Source of the DNA: Gambelia wislizenii | Lineage: Eukaryota > Chordata > Lepidosauria > Squamata > Crotaphytidae | DNA length: 64,000 nt | Direction of reading: 5' to 3' | Assembly: GCA_030847615.1 (NCBI GenBank) | Contig: JAUMIR010000004.1 | Location: forward strand, 74,803,001-74,867,000 | Shown here: positions 11,099 to 22,813 of the stretch, piece by piece | Position numbering within the stretch: the stretch's first letter is position 1 | Layout: each line of letters starts with the position of its first letter | Position numbers and translations under genes: made by a program | The notes under the pieces: generated by a model | The model's input: only the letters and a program-made list of their open reading frames with translations | The model's database searches: none | Told to the model about the DNA's origin: nothing

Positions 11099-12300
11099 AT
11101 ATGATGCTGGTTAAGGCTGCTAGGACCTCCATTACAACATCTAGAGGGCTACATGATTCCCTCCCCTGTGATAGTAAGTTAAGTGCCAGCCAATGCATGT
11201 TTCTGCAATACACCTCTGCAAAGCTGTCTGCCAGAAGCTTAACCCAATGTGATTCCAGCCTCCTAAACAGCACATTTTGCAGCTTGGCTATAAGCTAGAG
11301 ACAAACACTTCTCAAAATAAAATTACTCATTGTGGTTGGTGAGGTGGAGTGCTCTCCTGTGCATGCACGCAAGCCAAGCAATGCTGCTGGGTTGCATCTG
11401 CTTTCTTTACAGAGGAGCCAGCACTGTCAGCTCAGTGGCTGAGGTGGACTCTGAACCTGAAAACATTACACGATGGATCGCAAGTGAGGAAATTATCACT
11501 TCTTCCAGTCTTAAGTATACTAAACAGCTAGAGGTGTGACTTTAGGGGAATTCTGAGCTAGTCCATCCTTACTTAAGTCAGCATACAAATGGCCTTTGCA
11601 GGGGGGTGGATGTTAACTCCTGGAACATGCCATCTGCTTATGCTGCAGAGAAAACGTTTGGCAGTTGAAATTAAGCCAGTGGAAGAGACAGAAGCTTATG
11701 ATTTTGCAACAGTTGGTTGGGGACAAGGAGCACAGGAAGGGCATGTTGTTTGGTTTGGGAGAAGGATGCTTGTTTAAAAGCTATTGCCTGTTTGCCTTGG
11801 TGCTCAGCTTGCATGTTTCCTAACACAGAAAGATAATTCATAACATTATGTTTCCATTCTCCTTTCTTCACAAGGAATTTAACCCTACATAAAGCATCCC
11901 TTAAACTTCCTATGGCTTTCAGAAGCAGGGAGCACTTTTCATTGGCTTTCTTTCCCCTCACTACCATTCTGAAAACACATTTGGTCATATAATGTGACCT
12001 TGGCTCTATGGTGGTTCTAGCTATACTTTTGCCTGACTGATCAGAGATGAAAGCAATCAGGAAAAGTGGAATATTTCAACCATGAGAAAAAGCCAGATAT
12101 TCAAGGCCAGCCCTACCATTAACTAGAATGAGACAGCCACTTCAGGTGGCAGATGGGGGGAAGCAGTGTGGCAGGGTTCCCCACCCACACTTGGAGGACA
12201 ATCATCTGTATTCCACACAGACTGTCCTATGCCCCCTAAACGAGCCTCCTGCCCTCAGGTGCAAAGCTTGGAAGTAATAAGTACCTATAAGTAACAAAAA
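11099..12300. other. Unassigned non-coding stretch
   Basis: Several short frames on both strands, none with a recognisable domain. No repeat boundary seen. Confidence 0.4.
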
Positions 12301-12420
12301 TACAACAAAATTCACAAAACAGTGATACCTTTATTGAGACAAGTAAAAAGCACAAAATACATCATGCAACCTTGCAAAGCTTTGCTGGCTTCTTCATCAA
12401 GCAGAGATGTTAAAAAGCAT
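12301..12420 (-). repeat. Penelope-like element terminal fragment
   Basis: GTGATACCTTTATTG followed by a GCAAAGCTTTGCTGGCTTC block resembles the antisense 3' end of a widespread vertebrate Penelope-like family (GTGATACCTTTATTGGCCAAC). Diverged sister fragments are at 33829-33910 and 42215-42275, and in sense orientation near 28050-28095. Confidence 0.5.
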
Positions 12421-12463
12421 ACAGGAGAAGAGAACTGATGACGTTACAAACACAGGCTTACAG

Positions 12464-12798
12464 TTTGGACTTTTTCAGACAAGTAAAATGCAATGGAAGC
12501 AGCCTCGCCACGTTCCCAGGCTGCTGCGCTGCAGGGCGTCCCTTTCGGATGACGCCCATCCCTGCCGGTACTGTTGCAGTACCGCAGGGACATTTGAGTG
12601 TAATATTTTGGCGATTTTTACTCACGAAAGTTGATTGTGAGTAAAAATCACCAAAATATTACACTCAAATGTCCCTGCGGTACCGCAACAGTACTGGCAG
12701 GGACGGGCATCATCCGAAAGGGACGCCCTGCAGTGCAGCAGTCTCGCAATGTGGCGAGGCTGCTTCCGTTGCATTTTACTTCTCTGAAAAAGTCCTTT
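12464..12798. mobile_element. 329-bp palindromic MITE (GGACTTTTTC family), copy 1
   Basis: The element at 12467-12795 starts with GGACTTTTTCAGA, ends with the complement, and is flanked by TTT on both sides. Almost the whole length folds on itself around 12630. The arms share TTTTACTCAC, ATATTACACTCAAATGTCCC and GGTACCGCAACAGTACTG in opposite orientations with few mismatches. Sub-palindromes (GCAGCCTCGC versus GCTGCTGCGC) lie near the ends. No protein is encoded; frames at 12407-12852 only read through the arms. Copies 2 and 3 are at 44531 and 53680. Confidence 0.9.
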
Positions 12799-12879
12799 GT
12801 CTCAGCTATTACTTCTGTTGTCAGTAAGATGGTCTGGAAGGATGTCGATTAAGGCAGAGGTTGCTCCCTTTCTTAGCCA

Positions 12880-13388
12880 TGTAGGTTGCTGTCCTTGAGC
12901 AAGCAGGGATCACCGCATTGAGGCCATGATATTGAGAACACTGCTGCGCTGGGCAGGGCACATTTCTAGGATGGAGGACCATCGCCTCCCAAAAATAGTA
13001 CTCTACGATGAACTCGCCATGGGTTAGCATAAGAGGGGTGCTCAAAAAAAGTGATACAAGGACTCCCTGAAGCAACATCTCAGGCTCGGCCAAATTGATC
13101 ACCAACAATGGTCCGCCCTGGCCTCACATCGAGAGGCATGGAGACGCACTATCCACAATGCTGCAGCCTTATTTGAGAACTCACACCGAACAAGTCTTGA
13201 AGAGAAATGACAATGCAGAAAGAATCACAACCTGGAATCATCATCCAAGGAGACCTTCTGCTGTGCTTTCTGCAACCAGACTTGTTTATCTCAGATTGGC
13301 CTTTTTAGTCATCAGTGCGCTTGCAGAAAGCACGGGATCTTCGTTTGCGAAGAAAAGCCAGAGGGAGAGTGAGAGAGAGAGAGGTACC
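12880..13388 (+). mobile_element. 5'-truncated LINE with (GA)n tail (copy D), degraded
   Basis: This plus-strand copy starts near the VLEQAGIT codons and runs to AAGAAAAGCC and a GA tail ending about 13382. A one-base loss at the ITSIEAM position and other changes (for example CATGGGTTAGCAT in place of the GELATGQ region) break the frame. The terminal part also lacks about 20 bases before the 3' terminus. Confidence 0.85.
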
Positions 13389-13418
13389 GGGGACAAGGGG
13401 ACTTACTACACTCTGAAC

Positions 13419-13667
13419 TAAAGCAGCAGTGCAGCAAGAAGCTTCTGGGCTGCCTTACTGCATGACATCATCATTCTTCCACTGCTCTGCCATTCCAGTC
13501 TCATGGGAGACTGAGGTAATATCACATCTTTTTGTGAATGGATTTTTCCAGTTAGCAAAAAGATGCAGTTTTACCTTGGTCTCCCACGGGACTGGAATGG
13601 AAGAATAACCATGTTGTGCAGTAAGGCAGAATGGAAGACAGAACCTTCCCGCTGCACTGCCACTTTA
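13419..13667. mobile_element. Hairpin MITE, TA-flanked
   Basis: The left arm (AAGCAGCAGTGCAGC, then CATTCCAGTCTCATGGGAG and CATCTTTTT) is mirrored by the right arm (CTCCCACGGGACTGGAATG, then GCTGCACTGCCACTT) over about 115 bases. TA flanks both ends (13419-13420, 13666-13667). Imperfect arms indicate an older insertion. No coding capacity. Confidence 0.65.
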
Positions 13668-15190
13668 CTTCAGCATGCAGTAAGCCCCACAGGCAATAAC
13701 ATTTCAAGTCCATTAGCAGCAGCAAAGTAACTCCCATTGAGATCAAGGCAAACTCGGTCTTGTGCTTACTGCCCCTTTCTTAGGCGGAGAACACTGAATT
13801 TCTCAAGAAGTCTCTGTACTGTTACATCTCGAAAAACCTTTAGGTGCTGTATAGGTAAAACTTGCCAATTGTAGTCCAAATGAAAGAGTTTTACCTTTTT
13901 TGGAGGTAGAACCTCAAAGAGTTAAGTCCCAGTCCATTAGCTCCCTCTAACAAGTTAACTTTTGGGGTAACAAGGATGTCACAAGGTTACATTTCAAAAG
14001 TAACACAATGGAGGTGATAAAGTCAATTTATTTGTGTAACAAGTGACACTTTCAATTTTTTGGATTTATTAAAAAAAAAAAAGCAGGATTGGGTGAAGTG
14101 CAGACCTAGGAAATTTTTTAAAAAATAAAAAATAAAAATGGCCTTCCAAAAAGAATGGATTTCTCTCTCCTGCAAGCACCTGGAAGTGGCAGTTCACTTT
14201 CCAAAGAGGTTGCAGAGGCCTCTGCACTGACATCAAAAAATACTTTAAATAAATAAATAAAACCAAGAGTTACTTTCCAGCCATTGGGAGAGGAGTTTGG
14301 GGGCAGTTCATGCTGCCCTCAGAGGGTCCTAAGGCAGAAAATTGTTCCCCCAGTCCCACCACAATTATGCACCCTGTTTTCAAGTTACTTTTAAAGGACA
14401 TTTTAGAGGCATTTTGATCAGAATTTTATGCCACAGTTTTTCAGTCTTAAGGAGCTCCTTTTAGTTAAAAGAAACAACAACAAAAAGTAAGGAGGAACAC
14501 AGTAAGGAATGCAACATAGTTTTCACCATTATAATAAGTAACAATTAACCACTTTCCCAACCATTATAATGAGCAGTGGGAACATGTTCTTTTTCAAAAT
14601 GTAACCTTAAAAGCTCTGGTCACTTTATGGTGGCAGAGCCTAGCCCATCTGCATTGTTGAACTAAGATTTGGCTGCCAATGAAGTCATTTTTTTGTGCAT
14701 GGAAAGAGGAGCTGTTATATCCTTATCCTCAAGCATCAAAGTATCCTGGGCTGGCTTGTGCCTTTTCAGTTCTGTTTGTGAGATGTAGAGTTAAGGAACG
14801 GGCACCAGCATGCATCTGTCCCAAATGTCTTTGCTGTGTCCTTACACTGGGTTTTGTCCATGAAGATCCCTTCTCCCACCTTTGCTTTGAGACCCATGCC
14901 TTCAGTGCTATGAGCTACCAGGTTCAGGTTATAAGGCTGAAAATTATGGTCTGATCTAAACCTGTTCTTCAGCAATGCCATATTCTCATTTGATTCAGGC
15001 TCTTTAGACATTTGTCTCTGGAAAATAGGGTGCCAACTTTTTTTTTTTTTTACAATGCTTTTTAATAGTTCAGGCTTTTAACAGCTGCTCAGTAGGGAGA
15101 AAACAGGAGGTGCAAATCATTGTATCTCCACTGCGCATGCTTCATGTACTGATTTCTGCCTATTATGCAGTTGTTAGAAATGCAAAAATC
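13668..15190. other. Unassigned non-coding stretch
   Basis: AT-rich with several poly-A or poly-T runs (14070, 14115, 15037). No recognised repeat ends or domains. Frames around 14679-15011 overlap on both strands and look like chance. Confidence 0.4.
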
Positions 15191-15194
15191 TTGC

Positions 15195-15221
15195 CACACA
15201 CACACACACACACACACACAA
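15195..15221. repeat. (CA)n microsatellite
   Basis: About 13 uninterrupted CA units. Confidence 0.98.
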
Positions 15222-15311
15222 GTTGTCAGGAAATGGACTATGTAACCAAAAGGCAGAAGGGAACATCAAACTATGGGGAAATATTTTTTTTTAATTCTCA
15301 TCCATACCTGT

Positions 15312-15535
15312 TGCTATTTGCCATCAAGTTGAATTCAACTTATGATGACCCTATGAATGAGAAACCTCCAGCAGCCCCACCGAGGACTGTGGCTTCTTTG
15401 AATGAATCAATCCACCTGTAATGCTGGGTTCCTCTTTTCTTACTACCTTGCACTTTACTGAGCACTATCATCTTTTCCAACAAGTCACATTATCTCCTGG
15501 TGTGTCCAAAGCCTTGGTTTTGTCATCTTGGGTTT
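15312..15535 (-). repeat. L2-like LINE 3' fragment
   Basis: Read in antisense it carries the GGTCATCATAAGTTGAATTC-type segment that the two SINE families here use as their 3' tail. The rest (CTTTTCTTACTACCTTGCAC, GTGTGTCCAAAG) matches the upstream part of an L2-type 3' UTR. It is degraded. Confidence 0.55.
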
Positions 15536-16198
15536 TAGGAAGAGTACAGTCCTGAATTCTATATTGCTTTACAGCAGCGTAGGAATTCTAAATTGTGATA
15601 CAGACTGCTCTGGTTAGCAAACATGGAATAAAATAAAATATATCTGGTTTTGATGGGTATCCCACAACTGTATATGCTCTGTGAGAGATATTAGCAAGTA
15701 GGACTTGACAAAAATTGCTTGTTGAGAAATTTTGGGTTCAAACCAGCTACTGCAAAGCTGAGAGAGGTTTTAAAACAATAGAAAATGCAGTATTAATTTG
15801 TAAGCTAGGGTAAATTACATAAGGAACCTGACAACTTGTCCAGGATATATTGGCCAGAATCCTCTTGATGACTTATGTTGGCATAACAAACCATTAGGCC
15901 AGCATAAGGCTCTTTTTGGATCATGGCACGGCAGCAGCAGCAGGGGTACAGAAGAGAAAGCCATCTCCATGACCAGAGAAAAGTGCCTAGAAGCCAGGAG
16001 AGCAGCTTTGTCTCTTAATAGAGACATGTCCTATGACATACCACCACTACCCCCATCACTGCAGCGCTTGCAGCCATTCTGCCCTGCCACCATGCTGCTG
16101 CTTATGACACTTCCACCACCTATCCTCCACTGACATAGTTATGCTGGCCAACAGTATCGCAGGCATTCTCCTAAAGATGCAGCAAGTAAAATGTTCAC
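15536..16198. other. Unassigned non-coding stretch
   Basis: No recognised repeat or coding signal. The frame at 15815-16027 (minus strand) has no domain I can name. Confidence 0.4.
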
Positions 16199-16321
16199 TA
16201 CAGTTGTCCCTCCATATCCATGGGTTTAAGTATTCACGGCTTGAAAATATTCTTTAAAAAATAATAATCCAAAAGGAAACCTTGATTTTGCCATCTTATG
16301 TAAGGGACACCATTTTGCTAT
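16199..16321 (+). mobile_element. Tigger-like MITE, left half
   Basis: A TA dinucleotide is followed by CAGTTGTCCCTCC, the pogo/Tigger-type terminus, then TTCACGGCTTGAAAATATTC and GACACCATTTTGCTATG as in the complete copies at 50364, 57166 and 61071. The right half is missing; the sequence passes directly into a SINE tail. Confidence 0.85.
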
Positions 16322-16481
16322 GTACTAACACACATTGTACTAACACACTATGTACTAACACCATTGGAAACTGCTTAATGCAGTGTAGATGTGTAAATTG
16401 CTATTGCTTAAAACAATTTGTAAGCCACTCTGATAGTCTTGTGCTGAAGAGCAGGGTATACATAAATAAATAAATAAATAC
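16322..16481 (+). repeat. 3' part of a tRNA-type SINE with (AAAT)n tail
   Basis: TGGAAACTGCTTAATGCAG, then TTAAAACAATTTGTAAGCC, then TGAAGAGCAGGGTAT and a (AAAT)n tail match, in sense, the SINE at 30477-30753. The beginning is a short imperfect tandem of ACTAACACACATTGT units. Confidence 0.7.
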
Positions 16482-17300
16482 AAACATTAACAGTGACCCA
16501 AAGAGCCAAGAAAGAGAAAATGTCTTCTTTTGCATTGGCTTGATCAGTGCAGTTCACTAAAACAATGTGTACCCTAGAATCCTGTTCTGTTTTGTTCTGA
16601 AGAGTTCACCCCAAACATCCCAAATGAAGTGATGCTATCTTCTTAACTGTGGGGTGGAAGCACTAAAAGATCCAAATTAGTTCTGAGAGCGCCTGACCCT
16701 TCCTAACACCACCCTGGATTTGTTTAGGCAGTGATGGAGGTGCCACCCCTGGGCGGAGGTTGCCAGGTTGTCAGGTGAGTCTCTGAATGTTTCCATTGTC
16801 TGCAAATGACCCTTTGTTAAACATTATGGGAACACCTGGCAGGGAGCTGGCTTAAGTTAAGTAGCCTCCATTAGAGGAGGCAGCATTTGAAAGTTATATG
16901 GAGGAAGGGGGATGTCATGCTCTTTTAGAGCTCAAGAAGTGGTGGAATATTAGAAGGAAAGTATTGAACAAAACAGCTAGTTCCCATGGACAGAATTGTC
17001 ACAGTATTCCACAACAGCCATTGTTCCATTATCACTCATCTGCATCCCATCCTGATTTTTATCAATCTGAAGTGGCAGAGAACATTTACTGAAAGCAAGA
17101 GATACTCATTCCATTTAAAGCTCATTTTATTATTGAGCAATCCACATATCATGTAATGAGTAAGTCGCATCCACTTTACAAACCCAAATGTCTAATAATT
17201 CACAGCATGCTGGCATTACAGAGGTGGTAAGTACTAGTACATGAAGATCATCTAGGCCACCTCTCTGCAGCAAGGAAGAATGCCTTATAGCCTTGTTAGC
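16482..17300. other. Unassigned non-coding stretch
   Basis: No gene or repeat boundary recognised. Confidence 0.4.
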
Positions 17301-17680
17301 CCTTCTTGATCCTCTCCATTGACGCCCCCTTGTCGTGGGAGAGAGGCTTGCGTACCCTAATGATGTTTTGAGCTATGCTGGCGGTGGCATAATAGCCACT
17401 GGTAGGGTCTCCCATGCCAGACAGGTCAAAACCGAAGGGTCTGACAAAGAGCGTCAAAGGGCAGGATGGGCTCTCCAGCCTTGTGGCAACCGTCCTAGGA
17501 GAAGGAAAACTCCAATCCCAAACCCGGGCAGATGGTGCTCGTCCAACCCTGTAAGGTCAACCATCTTGTTTATCTCGGATTGGCCTTTTTAGTCATCAGC
17601 GCGCTTGCAGAAAGCGCGGGATGAGTCCTTCCTGAATCTTCGTTTGCGAAGAAAAGCCAGAGAGAGAGAGCCTTCTTGAT
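17301..17680 (+). mobile_element. Internally deleted LINE derivative: 5' end joined to 3' end (copy E3)
   Basis: CCTTCTTGAT duplications (17301-17310, 17671-17680) bound one 360-bp insertion. Its first 255 bases are the 5' module starting CCTCTCCATTGACG, as in E1 and E2. At 17565-17566 a shared CT joins it to the last 105 bases of the (GA)n-tailed LINE, starting near TTGTTTATCTCGG. A (GA)n tail closes it. The whole interior of the parent is missing. The 85-codon plus-strand frame at 17335-17592 crosses the junction and is probably not translated. One clean duplication shows it moved as a unit, so it could be a SINE-like passenger of the parent LINE; a one-off deletion during reverse transcription is the alternative. 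Confidence 0.85.
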
Positions 17681-19274
17681 ACAGTGCTGCTATTTGCTAT
17701 TACTTGAATACCTTCATGTTACACCTTTAAGAGTGACATATGGGATTCCCAAGTCATCATCTACCCAGCCACAGAAATCAGGCCAAAATGTACTTAACTT
17801 TAACAATGAAACAGAACATGTACCCTCTGACCATTTCCAGGATATAGCTGTTGGCTGTTTGACGTTTGCAGTCAAGGTAGTATCTGGGTTTTGGTTATAA
17901 ACATCCAGCCTGCTCAAAATTCACTTTCCTGTTCAATTACGGAGACATCCATGATAAGATGGACACTCTAGGACAGGAATGGACTCTCCTGCAATTCATG
18001 CAGGGCCACACGACAGTCACATTAAATTTGGCTGCCACCACCAAGGTTTCTGCCCATGCTGCAGTTGCCAACAAAAGCCAGCAGGAATGCTCTCCATGAC
18101 ACAGGAGTATGTCAGAGCACCCTCATACACTGTAAGTCCTGCTGGTCTGCAAGACAAGAATGTTTCCTTTTCTTCTTAGTACAGTGTGGGGTTTTTGACA
18201 GTGTGGTTGTCTCAGCAAGGGCAGTCATGTTTCTGTGGCAGCAGCAAATGGGGGCAGTGGGGGCTACAAAAATGGCCTCGAGAGGCCACTTCTGACCCAA
18301 GGCCATATGTTGTCCCATCACTGCTCTAGGACAACTTTCCCCATAAAGTGCATATTACTTTATCTCATATGTATCTCACATTTTTTTCTGCAGCAGTATG
18401 ACAAGACGTTTCTATACCAGTCAAATGATCTTGACTATGATAACTGAAGTTAAACAAGCCAGAACTAAAGTATAGAATTATGTGACATTCTGCACCCATA
18501 ACAGTAACACGCTGCTGCTATGCTAGACACCACGAGTAGTATCCACCAAGAAAGGAGATCCAGAGTTTTACCAGAAGAGATCCCCAGTTGCTAGCTGAAG
18601 CATTGGAGCTGTTATTTAAGCACTGCACAGAGCCTCATTGCAGGGCAGTGCCTGGTGCAAACCATTGATATCCTCTTCACTTGTGTCAGCAGATGCTGTG
18701 CTATCTTCTCAGCTGCTCTGGGCCTACATGTTACTGAACTAGCAGCAACCTCAGAGTTTCTGCTTCTGCTTCTGCTTCTGATAAAGACATTGGAGACTCC
18801 TTTCCCATTCAGCAGTATTCAACAGCTCACAAATGTACCACTGCATGAATTGGTGTCACCAGCACTGGCAAAACAGCTTCCCCCCTCCACCTGTCTCTTC
18901 CACCACCCTCCAATAGAACCTTTCTACTTTTTAACGAGCTGCAAGAGGTACACCTTTCCATAGCATAACAGGGCTATAAGGCAATAGTTAAAGGAGGAGA
19001 CATCTGCTCTCTTGTGTGTGTATATGAGCAGTAGAAGCACACACACAAAAACAGTTTCCTTTCTCATAACTAAGTGTTCCCTCCCAGTCCAAAGTTCAAA
19101 TAAGCACAATGTTTTTGTCAATGTTTACAAGTGGAACCCATTGTTTCAAGACTGTAGGATAGCTTTCTACAAGCAGACTTTGCATTCCAAAGCAGTGTGA
19201 ACTTTTATTAAAGAAAAGTTTGACAAAGAGGCTGCTCAGTCTGTGAGCCCCACCTAGGGAACTGGATGCCACTC
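17681..19274. other. Unassigned non-coding stretch
   Basis: Contains a short CTTCTG tandem near 18758-18780. The remaining frames lack recognisable domains. No repeat ends found. Confidence 0.4.
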
Positions 19275-19503
19275 TTAGGCTGCTGACACACTGAAGAAAG
19301 AATGCAGTTTGACACTGCTTTAACTATCATAGCTCCATCCTATGGAATTCTGGAATTTGTAGTTTGTTGTGGCACCAGAGCTCTCTAACAAAGAAGCCTA
19401 AATATGTCACAAAAACTACAAATCCCTGAATTTCATAGCATTGAGCCATGGCAGTTAAAGCGGTGTCAAACTGCATTATTTCTGCAGTGTGGCAGCAGCC
19501 TTA
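19275..19503. mobile_element. Palindromic Harbinger-like MITE with TTA duplication
   Basis: TTA flanks both ends (19275-19277, 19501-19503). The left end GGCTGCTGACACACTG is complementary to the right end CAGTGTGGCAGCAGCC. Longer arms (ATGCAGTTTGACACTGC versus GGTGTCAAACTGCATTA, and CCTATGGAATTCTGG versus its diverged partner) continue to the middle. The 3-bp TTA duplication and GG start fit PIF/Harbinger. No coding capacity. Confidence 0.8.
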
Positions 19504-19611
19504 ATTAATCCCCAGTCCCTCCCCCCATGAAAGTACAACACATTCCAATAGCATCTCTACTGTGGCAACTCTTGATGTACCACAACTGCCTGCCCACACA
19601 ACAAAATTTTC

Positions 19612-19830
19612 ATGAGTGTATGCCTTCAAATTGCCTGTTGACTTATGGTGACCCCATTAATTTCATGGGGTTTCTTAGGCAAGGAATACTCAGGTGGTTT
19701 GACAGTTCTTTCCTCTGAAATATAGCCCACAGCACCTGGTATTAATTGGTTGTCTCCCATCCAAGTACTAACCAGGGCTGACCCTGATTAGCTTCCCAGA
19801 TCAGATGGGATCTGGTGTCTATTTAGGCCC
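19612..19830 (-). repeat. 5S rRNA-headed SINE (SINE3 type)
   Basis: On the minus strand the head is a 5S rRNA derivative. In plus-strand reading, CTCCCATCCAAGTACTAACC, CAGGGCTGACCCTG and TTAGCTTCCCAGATCAGA are the complement of the 5S internal promoter region (A box, intermediate element, C box). The body follows (TCTGAAATATAGCCC, AAGGAATACTCAG). The 3' tail at the left contains the complement of GACTTATGGTGACC, shared with the tRNA-headed SINE. It is not a 5S gene: a foreign body is attached and it carries substitutions. Confidence 0.88.
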
Positions 19831-20415
19831 TCATACAACAACATATCAGTTTCGATATCAGCTAGTGCTCCTTGGTATCAACATTGTGCCTACATTATTG
19901 CCTTTTCTGGCTATTGCTGCTGCTGACACTAAACGAATGCTTCTGTCAGAAAAAATGTACACTTTGATGTTGCAACATTTCGCTTGTTGTTGACAACATG
20001 CAGTAATTTGACCTTGATTTCTAAGAGGGGAGAAAAAGTTTGTTTCTTATCATCCTGCAGGCCTGAGCAATTCTAGGGTGGTAAATCTTTCCTTTTCTAT
20101 TCTTGATGAAAGAATAAGCATTCTCCATACATGAGATATTGCTCCTGTACAGAAGAACAAATTTCAAAAGTTTTCTCTCCACAGGTGAGGTACGAGGTTT
20201 TGTGCATTTTTCAATGACTATTTGCATTTCAGGACTTTGAGGGGAGGGATATATACATTTACAAACAAACCCTTTGGGGTTTGACCAAAAAAAAGCATTG
20301 ATTTTGATTTGATTTGATTTTGATTTGTAATATCGTATTTTGCACACATAAAAATTGTGCATTTTGTCAAGACACCTTTTCTCAATGAGAACAATTGCAA
20401 GTGTTCTTTATTTCC
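19831..20415. other. Unassigned non-coding stretch
   Basis: Contains a GATTT-rich run near 20300-20330. Frames at 20021-20400 (minus strand) are low-complexity. Confidence 0.4.
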
Positions 20416-21221
20416 TTAGGGGGTCGTTTACACGGGCAAATATTCCTCTAAATATACCGCTAAGATAGCTCATAGTTCCCACGGATCACAGCACAGCATC
20501 GCCTCATTCAGAAGGGGGGAAGGTAAAACACCCAAATATAGCGTGCCAGGGGATGTTGCTACTTTTGCCAGCATATTTGCAATGTAGCATTTTATTGGCA
20601 GTGTATACTAAGGGCTGCATCAGATCTGCATTGTGATTGGTTTCTGTGGTGTAAGGGGAAGGCTTAAAAGAGAGGGACTGCATTCAGTAGCGATCAGGAA
20701 ACTTTGAAAAATCCTCTCTGCTATTTTCCAGAAGGTCTGCCAAGAAAAAGGATTCCCAAGACCTTTCAGTCATAAAGTTCCCATCTGTCAGCTCTGCTTG
20801 GGGGAGGGAGAGAGAGAGAGAGAGAGAGCACGAGTGAGAGAGAGGGGGGAGGGAGGGGGAGGCTGGAAGAACTTGTGATAGGTTCACCTTAGGATCCACG
20901 GCATGGCAGCAAGGTCTTTTAGCAGAGAGATTACTGTCCCTCCGCTTCACAGAGTGAGTTCATTTACAGGCAGATTTACAGAGACACAGAGACAGAGCCA
21001 CTACTTTGATCTTCCCCCCTGCTATTTTGGCAGTCTGTGAGTCTTGGTCTATGCCCTTCCCCATACAGCCTTTGTCTGCTTGGGAGGCCACGCCCCCCAC
21101 ACTTTTTCAAGTCTGAACGTAAAAGCGGCATAATTAGAAAAAAAAACCTGACTGGCACAGATGCGGAAAAGAATTAAAACACAAGTTGCCGCAATAAATC
21201 TGCTGTGTAAACCAGCCCTTA
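20416..21221. mobile_element. 0.8-kb Harbinger-like non-autonomous element, TTA duplication
   Basis: The TTA duplication is at 20416-20418 and 21219-21221. The left terminus GGGGGTCGTTTACACGG corresponds to the complement of GTGTAAACCAGCCC at the right. The interior holds a (GA)n run at 20808-20850 and no transposase. The GTTTACAC core of the TIR is shared with the element at 6483-7627, suggesting related transposase recognition. Confidence 0.65.
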
Positions 21222-22473
21222 GGCCGTTCTGGAAAATAGTGAAGAAATAATACAATGGCAGTTGGCTGAATACTCAGTACCATGGAAAGATCTTCACTCT
21301 CTGGTTTAGGAAAGCTGACAAATGACATATAGGAAAAGCTGGTTCCCAATTAGATGGAAGAGCTGTGACCAGGAGATGACACTTGCTCAGGGAGAATGTA
21401 AATATGCAATCTGTATGGGATAATACATTTTCTGAATGTGAAAGAACCACTAGGCTAAGCTGGCCCAGGATAATACCATTTCTGTAGAAACTTTGGGACC
21501 AGGGAGAAACCTTTTCAAGCCAAAGGATAATTCTGAAGCTGGAAGCAAGAACAGACTGGACAGCTGGGCTTTTTTATTGCACTTGCAAGAGCTTGGTTAC
21601 ACCAGGATTCCTTTCCTCTCTACATTTGTGTTTAATGGCTTTAATGACCATTTCAGAGAGCTCTTTGGGGTTCTATGGCTCATACTTCTCTTCTTGCTTT
21701 TGTTCTCACTCCAGCCTCCCTATTATAACCCAGACAAATGTGTTGCTCACTCAAGAATTCTGAAATAGGCCTCATCCCTCTTGGCAGCTACCACCATGCA
21801 ATTGGGCTACATTTTCACTTTAAAAACAAACACAAAGGATACTTTGGGATGAGGAGAAGAGAGTATGCAAATTACCTGTGGCAGATCTTTCAGTAAGGCT
21901 TCACAGAAAAGCTCAGTCAAATTGGAAGACCAGAGCCAAGATTATTGCTAGCTGGGCAGTGTCCCTGAAAAAAACCTGGAAAAGCAAGTACTGTACTGAT
22001 AGCATTAGCCCTTGGGCTTTCAAATGTTTAAAATGTCAAGCAGCTGCATCCAGCTTGAATCCCTACACAACTGACAAAGCACAGCAATATTATTTATTAT
22101 TATGATTATTATTGTTGTTGCTGTTGTTGCTACTATTATTTCCCCCATATTTGAGACTGGAGAACTTCAGCTGAGAGAGTGAATTGCCTATGGTCAGCTT
22201 AGTACCCTCATAGTAGGGGTGAGATTAAAAAAAGGACCACTCTGATTCATATGTAACATGCCCCCCTTTTTTACTTCCAAGTAAATATGTGTGGGTCAGG
22301 TTGGATCAGGATCCCTGTACATGGGTAAAGGAGACTGAATCTTACCCTCAGCTAAGTCCCCTCTGAATTGCATTGACATATAGTGACTAAACATAAAGAA
22401 GAAGAAAAATCTATGTATTCCAGTAGAGGGAAGGGGTGAATTTAGATGGGGAAGTGGCATTGGGGATAACATA
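21222..22473. other. Unassigned non-coding stretch
   Basis: Includes a short ATT/GTT-rich run near 22090-22140. No gene or repeat boundary recognised. Confidence 0.4.
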
Positions 22474-22813
22474 CCAGCATTTCACAGATGAAAACTGGAA
22501 ACATAACAGTGTGCTCAAGATGGCAAAAGTGATTAGTGAGGGAAAAGGCAAAAGCCAGGAGAGGTTGCAGCAGTTTACTTTTGCCTGAGTCGACAGAGAA
22601 GAGCAACATTCTTCCCCCTCCTGTCCTGTCCCGCTTCTGAGTTAACTGAGTACAAACTACTTTTGCACTTCCAAACTCCGTTTGCAGCAACTGAAATAAG
22701 CCCTGGACAAAAGAGGGAAGTGGGAGGAAGAGAGAAAAATGGAGACATTTTAAAAGCAGTTGAAAAAGTGGTATGACAGATGATTAACTGGGACTGTCCC
22801 TTACAAATTGGAA
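22474..22813 (+). repeat. MITE family X, copy 2
   Basis: Same order of blocks as 10753-11098: CAAGATGGCAAAAGT, GTTGCAGCAGTTTAC, TTGCAGCAACTGAAATAAGC, then AACTGGGACTGTCCC. The ends form imperfect inverted repeats. No coding capacity. Confidence 0.65.

Noticed and set aside
19722..19818. 5S rRNA gene
   Set aside because: The complement matches the 5S internal promoter region, but it is diverged, joined to a SINE body and tail, and a second copy with the same body exists at 32041-32571.
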